Shown: piece by piece, positions 29,152 to 38,962 of the stretch
Layout of the letters: the number at the start of each line of letters is the position of its first letter
How positions within the stretch are numbered: the first letter of the stretch is position 1
Assembly: GCF_001675285.1 (NCBI RefSeq)
Contig: NZ_LSGQ01000004.1
Location: 182,944 to 246,943 of the forward strand
DNA: 64,000 nucleotides
Direction of reading: 5' to 3'
Source of the DNA: Elizabethkingia miricola
GTDB taxonomy: Bacteria; Bacteroidota; Bacteroidia; Flavobacteriales; Weeksellaceae
Notes under the pieces: generated by a model
Databases searched by the model: none
Seen by the model: the letters and a program-made list of their open reading frames with translations, nothing else
What the model was told of the DNA's origin: nothing
Translations under genes and position numbers: made by a program

Positions 29152-31947
29152 TTATAAATTGAAATTGACTTCCATACCGAAGTACGGATCGTTTGCTCCT
29201 TTCCTGTTGATACGGATTCCATTTTTCCAATAAGGCGCATAGTAACTGAAAAGCCGGCTGGCAAACATGGAGACTACAATACTTTTGTTTCTGAAGCTTT
29301 TAGTAACCTTCAGATTAAGATTCATCTCCATAGGTCTTCTCGAAGCATTGTATAAATCATTATTCTGAACAATGATTAATTTATCCAAAGGAGTTCCTTT
29401 CACTGTTTGCGGATCAAAAGGAAATATATTCCCTGCTCCGTCTACATAATGGCTTGGTACGCCATTCATGGGTAGTACTCTTCCGGCTGAATACCATGAA
29501 AACTGGAATGAGGAAGAAAAAATAAGATCCAAACGCGGAATATAAGTATCCATCATCAGATTTGTATTCAGCACTTCGTTTACAGATCGGGTCTCCATCC
29601 CGTCGTACAAACCTATATATGGATACAGACTTTCTCCTGTTGCATAATCGCTCCTTCTGTATAGCGGAAGACTGTTTTCATATTTCGTGCGGAACCAGGC
29701 ACCACTTAGTGTAAACCGGGTATTGATTACCGGAACTCTATTGGATGAATACTGAAACTCCACACCCTCTTTATCCATTCTGCTGCCATTTTGCTGAGTT
29801 GCATAGATCAGATTTTCATTAACCGTCTGATAAGGCAATGCATTAATATCCGGAGGTGCCGTAACAGCATTGTGATTCAGTACCGATGTATCATATTTTT
29901 TATACTGGTAAACGGCATACTGATTCATAGAGCGGAATCCATTGTTCATTTTTTCCTTAAATACCGTAACCGATAGCTGATGCAGCCCGAAAGCTAAATC
30001 GGCTCTTGCTTCAAATTTTTCATTGACGGCTGGTTCTATTTCCGGATTCTGAGGATTATAAATTATTGTTTTATAATTGACCCTTCTGTAGGCCGGATTA
30101 TTATGAAAATAGTTGAGTTGCTGAACATCTCTGTAATACAGTTCCGGATATAAGAGATTTAAATCCGGAAACAGGCTTTGTTTACCATACCCCAGCGTAA
30201 AATCTATTTTTGTCTTTTTGTTCAGTAATTCGAATGCAGGTAGCTCCCATTGAAAATTTGCCCTGGGATCTGCATATATTTTTCCGTGCATTTTGAAATG
30301 AGAGGGAAGATTCATCATTGTATTTCCTCTGATTCCCAAAGACAGTATTAGTTTGTGCCTTCCAACATCTACTGAGTTTATAGATTCCAGAAACAATGCT
30401 GAAGTTACATACGCAGGTACATCGCGATATGCGCGTGGTCTGAAAGTAGATTTAGGGTCTATAGGTCTGAAAATATCATACTCCTGCCCTCTGCCCCAGT
30501 TCTTACTCAACTGCCAGTCAAAACCTGCATTCAGTTCATTTTTATAAGCTTTATAGTTAAACTGAAAATTGTTGACCATTTTTACAAAAACATCCAATGG
30601 CTTACCGTCTACAGTATAGTCAGCAATATATTTAGCCTCAGGATAATAACCGTCATATTCTCCTTCAACTCTTGACAAGGGAAAAGCCATTGCATTCTCC
30701 AGTTGGACAAATTTGGTCTGTTTTATCTTATCAAATCTCTGATTAGCGGTTATCTGGATATCTGTTTCTTTGTAAAATGACGGCTGATTTCTGGTATAAG
30801 TAAACTGATTAGAAAAACTTACTAAGTGATTATTGACTTCATAAGAGTTAAGATTGGATAAATCTGTATCCGGATCTGTTTTGGATCCGTCCAGAGAGCC
30901 GGTATAGCTTATATTTGTCTGCCATCTTGTTGTTGCTTTTTCCGATGTATGTTCTTTTGCAACAGCCAGATTAGCGGTGATTCTTTTATAACTTTCCAGC
31001 CGGTCTCTGGGATCGGATTTAGCATCGAGGTAATTAATTCCTGTATTAATCTTCAGCTCGTTATCCTTATCCTCAAAACCTTTACTCAAAGCAAAAAGCT
31101 TACTGTAACCATCTGCTTTAAATCTGGATTTCCATCTTGTATAACCAGATTTATTAGTAATCTTCACAATTCCTGATGTCAGGTTGCCATAGATAACCGA
31201 AGGAATACCGCGCAGCACTTCAACTTTCTCAATCTGGTCTGTGGCAATGCTGCGCATGTCCACACCACTCGTTAGATTAAGTCTGCTCTTTAATCCGTTT
31301 CTTGTTTTATCTAAAAAGTCATAGGTATATTGCAAGTTGGCATTAGAATTCAATGGTGCTCCGTTTACCAAAAACGTGGTTCCCATGGATGAGGTATTGT
31401 AGTCATTACCTGCAGAACCTGCCTCACGAAGTCGTATTCGGTTCATCTGGTTAAGGGCCGGATCACTAGAACGACCACCAGGGAGCAGCTCCAGCAAATC
31501 TGTAAAACTAGAGGGTTGCAGATGTTGCATGGCCCGTTGATCGATAATAGTGGATGAAGTTAAGCCCTTTCCTTCCTTAGCCGTGATAACGACTTCTTCA
31601 ATATTGCTGATCTTTTCAGCCATCCGAATATTAAGTCGGGCATCATTTGAAAATGAAATTATGTTAGAATAATCCTGATAAGAGAGTTTTTTAACATGAA
31701 TCTTATACTTTCCCGGAATAACATCCAGTACCACGAGGCCTTTATCATCAGTATGGACTTCATACCGATTAGCATCAGATGACAGTACAAGCTTTGCACC
31801 ACCAATAGCTACAGATCCGGCATCAGTTATTTCAAACCTGATATGAGCAGATCTGTCCTGAGACTTTACTGCTACAATACCAACAACAAAAAAGAGGAGA
31901 TTAAAAAAAAGAGTTCTTAGAGTAAATTTCCTGTCATTCCCTACCAT
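29152..31947 (-). CDS. TonB-dependent receptor of the DUF4876/DUF6850 operon
   Basis: A 931-aa outer-membrane receptor. Signal peptide (TLRTLFFNLLFFVVGIVAVK), CarboxypepD_reg-like domain (about 35-115, with GKYKIHVKKLSYQDY), plug (about 120-240, with LLELLPGGRSSDPALNQ and IEKVEVLRGIPSVIYGNLTS), then the barrel ending FGMEVNFNL. First gene of a four-gene operon with lipoprotein, barrel protein and di-haem peroxidase. A TTATTTAGA-type palindrome lies 53 bp before its start, hinting at iron control. The ligand is unknown. Confidence 0.93.
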   Translation of the reverse strand: MVGNDRKFTLRTLFFNLLFFVVGIVAVKSQDRSAHIRFEITDAGSVAIGGAKLVLSSDANRYEVHTDDKGLVVLDVIPGKYKIHVKKLSYQDYSNIISFSNDARLNIRMAEKISNIEEVVITAKEGKGLTSSTIIDQRAMQHLQPSSFTDLLELLPGGRSSDPALNQMNRIRLREAGSAGNDYNTSSMGTTFLVNGAPLNSNANLQYTYDFLDKTRNGLKSRLNLTSGVDMRSIATDQIEKVEVLRGIPSVIYGNLTSGIVKITNKSGYTRWKSRFKADGYSKLFALSKGFEDKDNELKINTGINYLDAKSDPRDRLESYKRITANLAVAKEHTSEKATTRWQTNISYTGSLDGSKTDPDTDLSNLNSYEVNNHLVSFSNQFTYTRNQPSFYKETDIQITANQRFDKIKQTKFVQLENAMAFPLSRVEGEYDGYYPEAKYIADYTVDGKPLDVFVKMVNNFQFNYKAYKNELNAGFDWQLSKNWGRGQEYDIFRPIDPKSTFRPRAYRDVPAYVTSALFLESINSVDVGRHKLILSLGIRGNTMMNLPSHFKMHGKIYADPRANFQWELPAFELLNKKTKIDFTLGYGKQSLFPDLNLLYPELYYRDVQQLNYFHNNPAYRRVNYKTIIYNPQNPEIEPAVNEKFEARADLAFGLHQLSVTVFKEKMNNGFRSMNQYAVYQYKKYDTSVLNHNAVTAPPDINALPYQTVNENLIYATQQNGSRMDKEGVEFQYSSNRVPVINTRFTLSGAWFRTKYENSLPLYRRSDYATGESLYPYIGLYDGMETRSVNEVLNTNLMMDTYIPRLDLIFSSSFQFSWYSAGRVLPMNGVPSHYVDGAGNIFPFDPQTVKGTPLDKLIIVQNNDLYNASRRPMEMNLNLKVTKSFRNKSIVVSMFASRLFSYYAPYWKNGIRINRKGANDPYFGMEVNFNL

Positions 31948-31999
31948 CTAGCATTATTCTTTCGGCAAAAATAAAAAGTTGAATAAAGCTATACTAATT

Positions 32000-32022
32000 T
32001 TATTTAGACTAATTTAAAATAA
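32000..32022. promoter_or_regulatory. Putative Fur-like operator upstream of TonB receptor operon
   Basis: Imperfect palindrome running from TTATTTAGACTAA to TTTAAAATAA, sharing its left half with sites at 1116-1142 (reverse strand) and 33384-33400. Confidence 0.4.
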
Positions 32023-32080
32023 TTGATAAATATCATTTTATCTAAATTTAAAACAGGCTTTATAAACTTGGAAGAATGTA

Positions 32081-32129
32081 AAAAAAAGGGAACTAAGCAG
32101 ATGATTATCAACACAATCACTTAGTTCCC
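32081..32129 (-). terminator. Terminator downstream of the esterase gene
   Basis: Stem GGGAACTAAG / CTTAGTTCCC (32088-32097 and 32120-32129) with an inner TGATT/AATCA pairing, followed on the minus strand by seven T. Confidence 0.75.
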
Positions 32130-32198
32130 CAGTAAACAGCAGCTTCTGATCCGGCTGCCGAATCAATTTGCCATGGATTCGTTTTATAGGTGCATAGC

Positions 32199-33242
32199 CT
32201 ATTTCGAATCAGGGTAATACTGCTTTTGCAAAGCTTCAAATTCCTTTACAACGGCAGGAGTTGCTCTTTCCTTAGCGATATCAATAATCTTTCTGAAAAA
32301 TGTTTCTGTAGGCTTAAAAGTATACCCCATCTCTTCGGATACCTTTCGGTAATGCTCACTGATAAGCGCTGGATTTTTCAGCGCATCTCTGAAATTCCAC
32401 TTATAAGATTTGAATATAAAACGCAGACCATCATTATTTCCAGGTAACGGTACTGTTCCATGATCGTCTTTCTCGTAGAAACCATATTTCCATTGAAGGT
32501 TCTTTAGCTTTCCCTGCTCCAACAGGTTTTTAAACTTTCCGATTGCAGTTTCATGCTCATCTTCTTTTCCATTTCTTGCCTCAGCATTATTCACCTGCGC
32601 TAAAAAGAACTTGATATTCTTAAAATCTCTTGTAGAAGCCTCAGCTTTCTTTACCATGAGTTCGTTATCCCACCAAAAACTCGGGTCATTCGCAATATAA
32701 GCATTGAACAAAGGTTCCGTAAGCAGATTATTGACAGCCGTAAGCCCGCCAAAAGAATGACCTACAAATACTTTGTAACCATTGGTCCGGTAGTTCTTTT
32801 CAATGAACGGAAACAATTCCCCTTTAATGAATTCCATAAATGCAGCATTTCCTCCACTCTCCGTAAACATCGACTGCTTTTTACCGCCTAAATCCATTTC
32901 CTTAGAAGATTTTGTTGGTGTAAGATCACGGGTTCTGTTCGTATTGGCTACAGCTACAAGAATTCCTTGTGGTAATATTCCGAATGGTTCTTTGCTAAGA
33001 TAATGGTAAACGGATGACAAATAATTGAAGTTATTTTCTGCATCCAGTACATAGATTACAGGATAAGCTGTTTTTTGGTCTTTTTGATAGCCTTCCGGCA
33101 ACGATACCCATACAGAGCGACCTTCCTTTAGTACTTCTGATTTCAATGGGATTTTGACGCCTATATTAATGTTTTCTGTTTGGGCATAATTCAGCACCGA
33201 AAAAAAAGATAATGTTACTGCATACAACAATCGGGATTTCAT
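32199..33242 (-). CDS. Esterase D/Fes-like alpha/beta hydrolase
   Basis: A 347-aa exported hydrolase with a signal peptide (LLYAVTLSFFSVLNYAQ). The esterase fold is shown by VWVSLPEGYQKDQKTAYPVI, YVLDAE, the nucleophile elbow GHSFGG, and the C-terminal KDDHGTVPL segment that supplies the catalytic His. The Asp is probably in the NNAEARN/E region. Close families are IroE/Fes-type siderophore esterases and general esterase D. A Fur-like palindrome 142 bp upstream and the iron-type operon next door favour siderophore hydrolysis, but this is inference. A helical C-terminal extension (~60 residues) follows the core. Confidence 0.82.
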   Translation of the reverse strand: MKSRLLYAVTLSFFSVLNYAQTENINIGVKIPLKSEVLKEGRSVWVSLPEGYQKDQKTAYPVIYVLDAENNFNYLSSVYHYLSKEPFGILPQGILVAVANTNRTRDLTPTKSSKEMDLGGKKQSMFTESGGNAAFMEFIKGELFPFIEKNYRTNGYKVFVGHSFGGLTAVNNLLTEPLFNAYIANDPSFWWDNELMVKKAEASTRDFKNIKFFLAQVNNAEARNGKEDEHETAIGKFKNLLEQGKLKNLQWKYGFYEKDDHGTVPLPGNNDGLRFIFKSYKWNFRDALKNPALISEHYRKVSEEMGYTFKPTETFFRKIIDIAKERATPAVVKEFEALQKQYYPDSK

Positions 33243-33383
33243 GAATCAATATAATTTTTGGTTAGGAAAAACTATCAGATCTGCATACTTCAAATTTGTC
33301 AGGTTTGCTTTTTTACAGCAACAATTTCTGATCCACACAGACCAACTGATAGCGTGAGTTATTTTCCGGCAAATATATTGTTT

Positions 33384-33400
33384 TTATTTATTCTAAATAA
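33384..33400. promoter_or_regulatory. Putative Fur-like operator upstream of the esterase
   Basis: Perfect 7-bp inverted repeat TTATTTA-TTC-TAAATAA; the reverse strand reads TTATTTAGAATAAATAA. The rest of the 563-bp gap to 33805 is very AT-rich with no gene I can support. Confidence 0.45.
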
Positions 33401-33732
33401 TACAAAAGATATCAAACACCTATATATCCTAAAAAATTGAGCCGAAAAATTCAGTTTCAAAGAAGAAACCAAATCGTAAAAAACAATACTAAACTAAATT
33501 ATAAATAAAATATTCTAAAACACTCATTAATAATTATTTAAATATATTTAAATAAAGTCAATTTTATTATTGCAAAAAAATTGAAAAGCCCAAAAACACT
33601 TGTTTTAACCTCAAATATAAGCCCTAACAAAATCATAAAAAAAATATAGATTTCACTAAAACAATTGTCCTGAAAAATAGCAAACCCTAACAAAACCAAC
33701 CTCTACTCTCTTATAAAACACACAAAATTTAT

Positions 33733-33774
33733 AACAAAAAAAAGCATGTCAAGGCATAAAATCTTAACATGCTT
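33733..33774 (-). terminator. Terminator of the tyrosine phosphatase gene
   Basis: Stem AAGCATGTCAAG / CTTAACATGCTT (one G-U), 33742-33774, followed on the minus strand by eight or nine T. Confidence 0.8.
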
Positions 33775-33805
33775 AGCTATAAATCGGACGTAAAAATCGG
33801 TCTGA

Positions 33806-34630
33806 TTAACGGGTATATTTCTTCTTTAGAATTGCAATTTCATTAGGACCTATTCCCATCTCAATCTGAAAGAAATTCTCTATACTTCCATACTTCTTAT
33901 CAATACTATTAAAGAAGTTTCTGATAAGCTCAGGACGCAATTCCATCTGCTGTTTTATTTCAGCATCGCTTAATCCGGACATCTTCGAAAGGCCTGTATA
34001 CATATTCTTCATTGTAGGATTCTTTGCAAGATAGAAGTTAGAGGCAACATAATCATTCTCAATAACATCCTGCGGAACTCCCAGTATTTTCAGAAATAAG
34101 GCGGAAGCCATTCCTGTTCTGTCCCGCCCTCCTGTACAATGGTACAAAAGAGCCTCATCAGGTTGCAAGGTCAGCAACTTCACAAACAATGACCTGTACC
34201 TTTCTCCAAAGAAAGGTAATCCACCTTCTCCATACATATCGAACAGAAAGTTCTTGTTCTTCAGCATGTTTGCAATGCTTTGTGCATTAGGAAGATCATT
34301 ACTTCCTGCAGGGCAAAGCAGATAGCTTGTATGATCCGGAAGCCTGTCCGGAGCTTTTTTAGCTTCTTCAACTCCTCTAAAATCTACAACAGTACTTATC
34401 TTCTTATTTTTAAAGGTCTTCAGATCACGATCCGACAATTTATCAATTGCATCACTACGGTAAATCTTCCTCAGAACGACTTCTTTTCCATCTGTGGTTT
34501 TATAACCTCCTGCATCCCGGAAGTTAAATGCTCCTTCCATTTTCACAACACGACGAAGACTGTCATTGATCTGTCCATACACACTCATACTACATACTGA
34601 TAATGAAGTTATTAAAATTAGTTTTTTCAT
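33806..34630 (-). CDS. Secreted tyrosine-protein phosphatase
   Basis: A 274-aa phosphatase of the MptpB/atypical DSP class with a Sec signal peptide (LILITSLSVCSMSVYGQ). FNFRDAGGYKT is the family's opening motif, and the P-loop is HCTGGRDRTG (nucleophile Cys165, Arg171). The DFRGVEE segment may hold the general acid. Members act on phosphotyrosine, phosphoinositides or other phosphoesters outside the cytoplasm. It starts 12 bp after the TonB receptor gene, so the two are cotranscribed and perhaps process and import a phosphorylated ligand. Confidence 0.92.
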   Translation of the reverse strand: MKKLILITSLSVCSMSVYGQINDSLRRVVKMEGAFNFRDAGGYKTTDGKEVVLRKIYRSDAIDKLSDRDLKTFKNKKISTVVDFRGVEEAKKAPDRLPDHTSYLLCPAGSNDLPNAQSIANMLKNKNFLFDMYGEGGLPFFGERYRSLFVKLLTLQPDEALLYHCTGGRDRTGMASALFLKILGVPQDVIENDYVASNFYLAKNPTMKNMYTGLSKMSGLSDAEIKQQMELRPELIRNFFNSIDKKYGSIENFFQIEMGIGPNEIAILKKKYTR

Positions 34631-34642
34631 ATATTATAAATT

Positions 34643-37552
34643 TTAAAATATTTGCCAACGGATTCCTAATTGCCCTCTGCTTCCATACCACTCATGTGAG
34701 GTAATTCTCTTTTTATTATCCCCCATATACTGCCTAAGACTTTCATTACCTAAATTATTGAGCTCAACAAACAGTTTGACGCTTTTGCTAATATCATAAC
34801 TGGCTGAAAAATCGATTGTAAAATTCTTATCCGACCAGATATAGTACTGTGGCCCAAGGTTCTGATTAATTGTCTCAACCGATTTCCCTCTGTAATTCCC
34901 AGCCAGACGAAGCATTAGTTTTTTGTTTTCGTAATACAGAATAGCATTAAAGAGGTTTTTAGACTGATTAGGAAGTGATGTTTTATCAAAATACTGTACA
35001 CCATTTTTGTCTGTTCTCGGCACTTCTACATTCGAATTGATAAAAGTGTAGTTAAATTCAACCCCGAATCCATTCCAGAACCCCGGCAAGAAGTCAAAAC
35101 GTTTATTAATTCCGGCTTCAAAGCCTATCAAATTTGAATCTTGTAAATTCTTAGACTGAGTTACCCTGTAGTCTGTACCTCCGATATTCATTACAGAAGT
35201 ATCTGAAAAAACAATATCCGAGATCTTTTTATAGAACACGCCACCAGAAAGGATGCCTATATTTTTGAAATAATATTCTCCCATAAGATCCAAATTATGA
35301 CTGAAAGTAGGTCTTAGATCCGGGTTTCCTCTTGTAATAGTAAAAGGATTTGTCGTATTATCTATACTGGATCCGGGCGACATATCTCCAAAATTAGGAC
35401 GGATAAAAGATCTGGTATAGGCAAACCTCAGATTAGCCTGAGAAGACAGATTATACCGCAAATGAAGCATCGGGAGGAACGCATTATAATTACCCTCTAC
35501 AACCGACGGACTGATGACAGTTGAATTTCCTTCTTTTGTAGATTTTGCGCCGTTTAAAGTCAGCCTTGTTGTTTCATTTCTGAATCCACCGATAATTTTA
35601 AGTTTGTCTCCTGCTTTGATTTCTGCCATTGCATAGGTTGCAAAAACAGATTCTTCACCAGTATAAACACTTGTTGCATTACTTGCCACATTCGAAAAAT
35701 CTCTGAAACCATTCTTTTGCAAAAACTCTGATGAATACATCTGAAACAACTGATCTTTGGAAGGCGGATTCATCACATATGAGCTGTAATCACCGTTCAT
35801 CCCATTTAAGAAACGAACCCCTTTAGCCGGTTCTGTTGTAGACAACTGAGAAAGCGCCAGCAAAGCCGGTGCATTTGGAATACCCACTGAGGCTCCAGGC
35901 AGATAGACAGCACTGTAACCATAGGTACTATTTCTATCTTTTTCTCTGTATTTAGCCCCGATTCTCAATGTAACATCAGGGCTGATATCATATTTTAAAT
36001 TCAGCCTTGCAATCTTATCCAGCTCACTATTATCCAGCTTTGCAATAACCAGCTGAGAAAGCAAAAGCTTATCAGGGCTCATTTTTTCATTCTGATCTTT
36101 CACATCAAAACCGTAATCCAAATACTCTCCACCAATCCCCTGTGGAGAATCAAATCCCCAATAACGTTTACCATTTGTGAGATTGTTAAAACCACTGGTA
36201 ATTTTCTGTCTGAATGTTGCTATTGGAAGCCCTTTTGTTTCGTTTGTCGGCGGTGTATTCAGAAAATAGTCTGCTTTATAATTACTGAGCATCCAGTCTA
36301 GACTTATTTTTGAAGACAGACTATGTTCACCACCAAGCTCCATTCCGTACAATTCGGTCTGATAGTGGGAATATCTAAAGTTATACTGATACCTGCTATT
36401 GGTATAATCTACATAGGATTCATAAACCGGGCGGATATCATCAAACTTATTGAACATTCCCCGGAAGTAGATTTTATTATTTGCATTCAGTTTATACTCA
36501 AGCCCGCCATTCAGACCAATAGTTCTTCTTGTTCCCATATACCTCTTCATCATTACAGTACTAATGGATTTTCTTTCAACTTCATTAGTTGCCCCCGTAT
36601 TGTAAGAAGCATCGAAAGAATCGGCACCCCATTGCCTGTCCCATATAGCACCGGATAGGATTACGCCTAATTTATTCTTGAAAAACCTGTCCCCGTATAC
36701 TATAGACCCGTTATAGGTTCCGTTGCGCGAAAATGTATTGTAACCACCTGCCCCGCTTACACTTAGCATCTTTTTAGCAGGAGCAGTCCTTGTAATAAAA
36801 TTAATACTGCCTCCTATAGCATCACCGTCCATATCCGGCGTAACGGCTTTAGAGACCTGCACATACTGTATCAGCTCCGAAGGAACAACATCCAGCACAA
36901 AAGATCTGTTCCCTAAAACATTGGCGCTCGGAAGACGATTTCCGTTGAACAATGTCGATGTCCACGCAAAAGGAGTCCCCCTTACTGTAGCCTGATCTGC
37001 TTCACCATGATACCTGGCAACAGCTACTCCCTGAACCCTTTGTACTGCTTCTGCTGCATTTCTGTCCGGAAGTTTACCGATAGCATCTGCTGCGATAGCT
37101 TCCATAATAGCATTCGAATTTTTCTTTATTTCATAAGCTTTTGCCTGCGTAAGAGCATTAGCCCTTGTAGAGATAACAACTCCTTCAATACTGCTTATTT
37201 TATCTTTGCTTTTCTTATCTTCAGGTTCTATACTCACATAGCCTATATCGTTTGTTCCTTCCTTCAATACAACAGATAATGTTTGGGTCTGATAACCAAT
37301 ATATTCTACTTTCAACTTAACCTCACCAAGTCTTGGCGAAAGCAAATTAAAATCACCATCCAAAGACGAAACAGCCTTAGCATCAGCATCTATAATAGAT
37401 ATATTAGCACCCGGAAGCGCTCCGTTTACTTTGCTAACCACAGTTCCTTTAATCGTCTGTGCATGAATACTTCCAAAAGATGCAAGCAAGAAGAACACCG
37501 ATACTTTAATCGCTCCTCTTTCCCATTTGTGAAAACCAGTAGAATCTTTCAT
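34643..37552 (-). CDS. TonB-dependent receptor (TIGR01782-like)
   Basis: A 969-aa outer-membrane receptor, with ATG 37552 chosen because the signal peptide (GAIKVSVFFLLASFGSIHAQ) then has a normal length; ATG 37594 would add 14 residues. CarboxypepD_reg-like domain (about 35-115), plug (about 130-260: GKLPDRNAAEAVQRVQGVAV, VRGTPF, VTPDMDGDAIGGSIN) and barrel ending QLGIRWQIF. The PDRNAAEA.QR..GV and DMDGDAIGG motifs are typical of the Caulobacter/Xanthomonas-type receptor family, often linked to carbohydrate or phosphate-ester uptake. It is cotranscribed with a phosphatase and divergent from a membrane AraC regulator. Confidence 0.92.
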   Translation of the reverse strand: MKDSTGFHKWERGAIKVSVFFLLASFGSIHAQTIKGTVVSKVNGALPGANISIIDADAKAVSSLDGDFNLLSPRLGEVKLKVEYIGYQTQTLSVVLKEGTNDIGYVSIEPEDKKSKDKISSIEGVVISTRANALTQAKAYEIKKNSNAIMEAIAADAIGKLPDRNAAEAVQRVQGVAVARYHGEADQATVRGTPFAWTSTLFNGNRLPSANVLGNRSFVLDVVPSELIQYVQVSKAVTPDMDGDAIGGSINFITRTAPAKKMLSVSGAGGYNTFSRNGTYNGSIVYGDRFFKNKLGVILSGAIWDRQWGADSFDASYNTGATNEVERKSISTVMMKRYMGTRRTIGLNGGLEYKLNANNKIYFRGMFNKFDDIRPVYESYVDYTNSRYQYNFRYSHYQTELYGMELGGEHSLSSKISLDWMLSNYKADYFLNTPPTNETKGLPIATFRQKITSGFNNLTNGKRYWGFDSPQGIGGEYLDYGFDVKDQNEKMSPDKLLLSQLVIAKLDNSELDKIARLNLKYDISPDVTLRIGAKYREKDRNSTYGYSAVYLPGASVGIPNAPALLALSQLSTTEPAKGVRFLNGMNGDYSSYVMNPPSKDQLFQMYSSEFLQKNGFRDFSNVASNATSVYTGEESVFATYAMAEIKAGDKLKIIGGFRNETTRLTLNGAKSTKEGNSTVISPSVVEGNYNAFLPMLHLRYNLSSQANLRFAYTRSFIRPNFGDMSPGSSIDNTTNPFTITRGNPDLRPTFSHNLDLMGEYYFKNIGILSGGVFYKKISDIVFSDTSVMNIGGTDYRVTQSKNLQDSNLIGFEAGINKRFDFLPGFWNGFGVEFNYTFINSNVEVPRTDKNGVQYFDKTSLPNQSKNLFNAILYYENKKLMLRLAGNYRGKSVETINQNLGPQYYIWSDKNFTIDFSASYDISKSVKLFVELNNLGNESLRQYMGDNKKRITSHEWYGSRGQLGIRWQIF

Positions 37553-37810
37553 ATTTTTTATTTTGAAGCAAAATTGAAGTTCCTGTCTCTTCATTTCGTC
37601 CCTCAGAAAAAATCACGATTCCAGAAGTATCACTCGTTGGAAAAACACTAGTACAATACTAACAATCAATAAGTTAAATGGTTTTAATTATTTGTTATTT
37701 AATTATGAACTCAATATTAACACCAGCGCAGCATTTTTAATAGATAAATAATAATCAAATAATGATAGTGTAATATTTATGTCCTTCCTTTGTAACAGAG
37801 CAAGGAGAAT

Positions 37811-38959
37811 ATGCAATATATAGTTATTATCGGCGCTTTTCAGGCATTAATATCACTTTGGTTTTTAAGAGCCAGAGAAAAGAAAGCTATCTCCAACAGC
37901 CTTTTTATTATTCTTCTTTCTGCTATTGCTGTCCATCTGATTATTAAGTTTGTCATCTTCAAATTCATACCAGACGAGAGTATCAAACAACAAATGAATA
38001 CTTTTATTTCTGCATGCTATGGACCTTTGGTGTACCTCTATACGCTGACTAAATCTACAAAAGACTTTAATATTGCGGCCAAATGGTATATTTTCATCCC
38101 ATTTTTTGTTCTGATGATTGGTTATTTTACGATTTCAGGTGTTTTCATCATTATTGACAGGGTGGATCAAAAACTACTTGATACATACAACAATATCAGT
38201 ATGATTGTATTATTTGCCATCAATTTATATTATCCCCTGAAAAGTATATTTATTGCAAATAAGACACACAACAGAACCCTTAGTAACAGTGACTATTCCA
38301 TTATTATCAGAATCTCCGGCTGCCTGCTACTAATGGATTGTATCGTTATTATTTCCAAAGTCTTACTCCATATTCTGCCTCAGGACACACAGATTATTAA
38401 TGATATTGTAAGAAGTGCAGCTTACATACTTCTCTTAATTATATGCCTTCTTATTCTGAGAAAAAATCTTGTACAGGAAAACGTTTCGCATACTTCTACC
38501 AATACATTCGAAAGCCTGCTTTTACCAGCTAACAATCAGACAGAAACAGTTACAGAAAATAAAACCATAGATTATGAATCCCGATTTCGGGAGCTATGGG
38601 AAAAACTGGATAATTTGGTCGTTAAACAGCAGCTGTTCAGAAATTATGACCTTACGCTGGATCTGCTCTCTGCACAGACCAGCATCAACAAATATCAGAT
38701 CAGCGAAATGCTTAATGGATACAAGCACAAATCTTTCTATTCTTACATCAATGAATACAGAATAGAATACTTTAAACACATCGTTAATAAGGCCATAGAA
38801 AAGGATGAGGACATCAATTTCCTTTCCCTGGCTTATGAAGCCGGATTTAAATCCAAGTCCTCATTTAACCGCTATTTTAAAGAGATCAACGGCGAGACAC
38901 CTTCCGAATATTATAAAAATATAGTCCAGCAGAAAACCGAGGATCCTGCTGTTTTTTAG
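37811..38959 (+). CDS. Membrane-integrated AraC family regulator
   Basis: A 382-aa protein. The N-terminal ~220 residues hold about seven membrane helices (for example FIILLSAIAVHLIIKFVIF, FIPFFVLMIGYFTISGVFII, YILLLIICLLIL). A cytoplasmic linker follows, then the AraC HTH (about 275-372: LDLLSAQTSINKYQISEML, then FLSLAYEAGFKSKSSFNRYF). This 7TM-HTH layout suggests sensing of a membrane or periplasmic signal. It is divergent from the TonB receptor/phosphatase operon with ~260 bp between the starts, and is its likely regulator. Confidence 0.88.
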   Translation: MQYIVIIGAFQALISLWFLRAREKKAISNSLFIILLSAIAVHLIIKFVIFKFIPDESIKQQMNTFISACYGPLVYLYTLTKSTKDFNIAAKWYIFIPFFVLMIGYFTISGVFIIIDRVDQKLLDTYNNISMIVLFAINLYYPLKSIFIANKTHNRTLSNSDYSIIIRISGCLLLMDCIVIISKVLLHILPQDTQIINDIVRSAAYILLLIICLLILRKNLVQENVSHTSTNTFESLLLPANNQTETVTENKTIDYESRFRELWEKLDNLVVKQQLFRNYDLTLDLLSAQTSINKYQISEMLNGYKHKSFYSYINEYRIEYFKHIVNKAIEKDEDINFLSLAYEAGFKSKSSFNRYFKEINGETPSEYYKNIVQQKTEDPAVF

Positions 38960-38962
38960 AAA

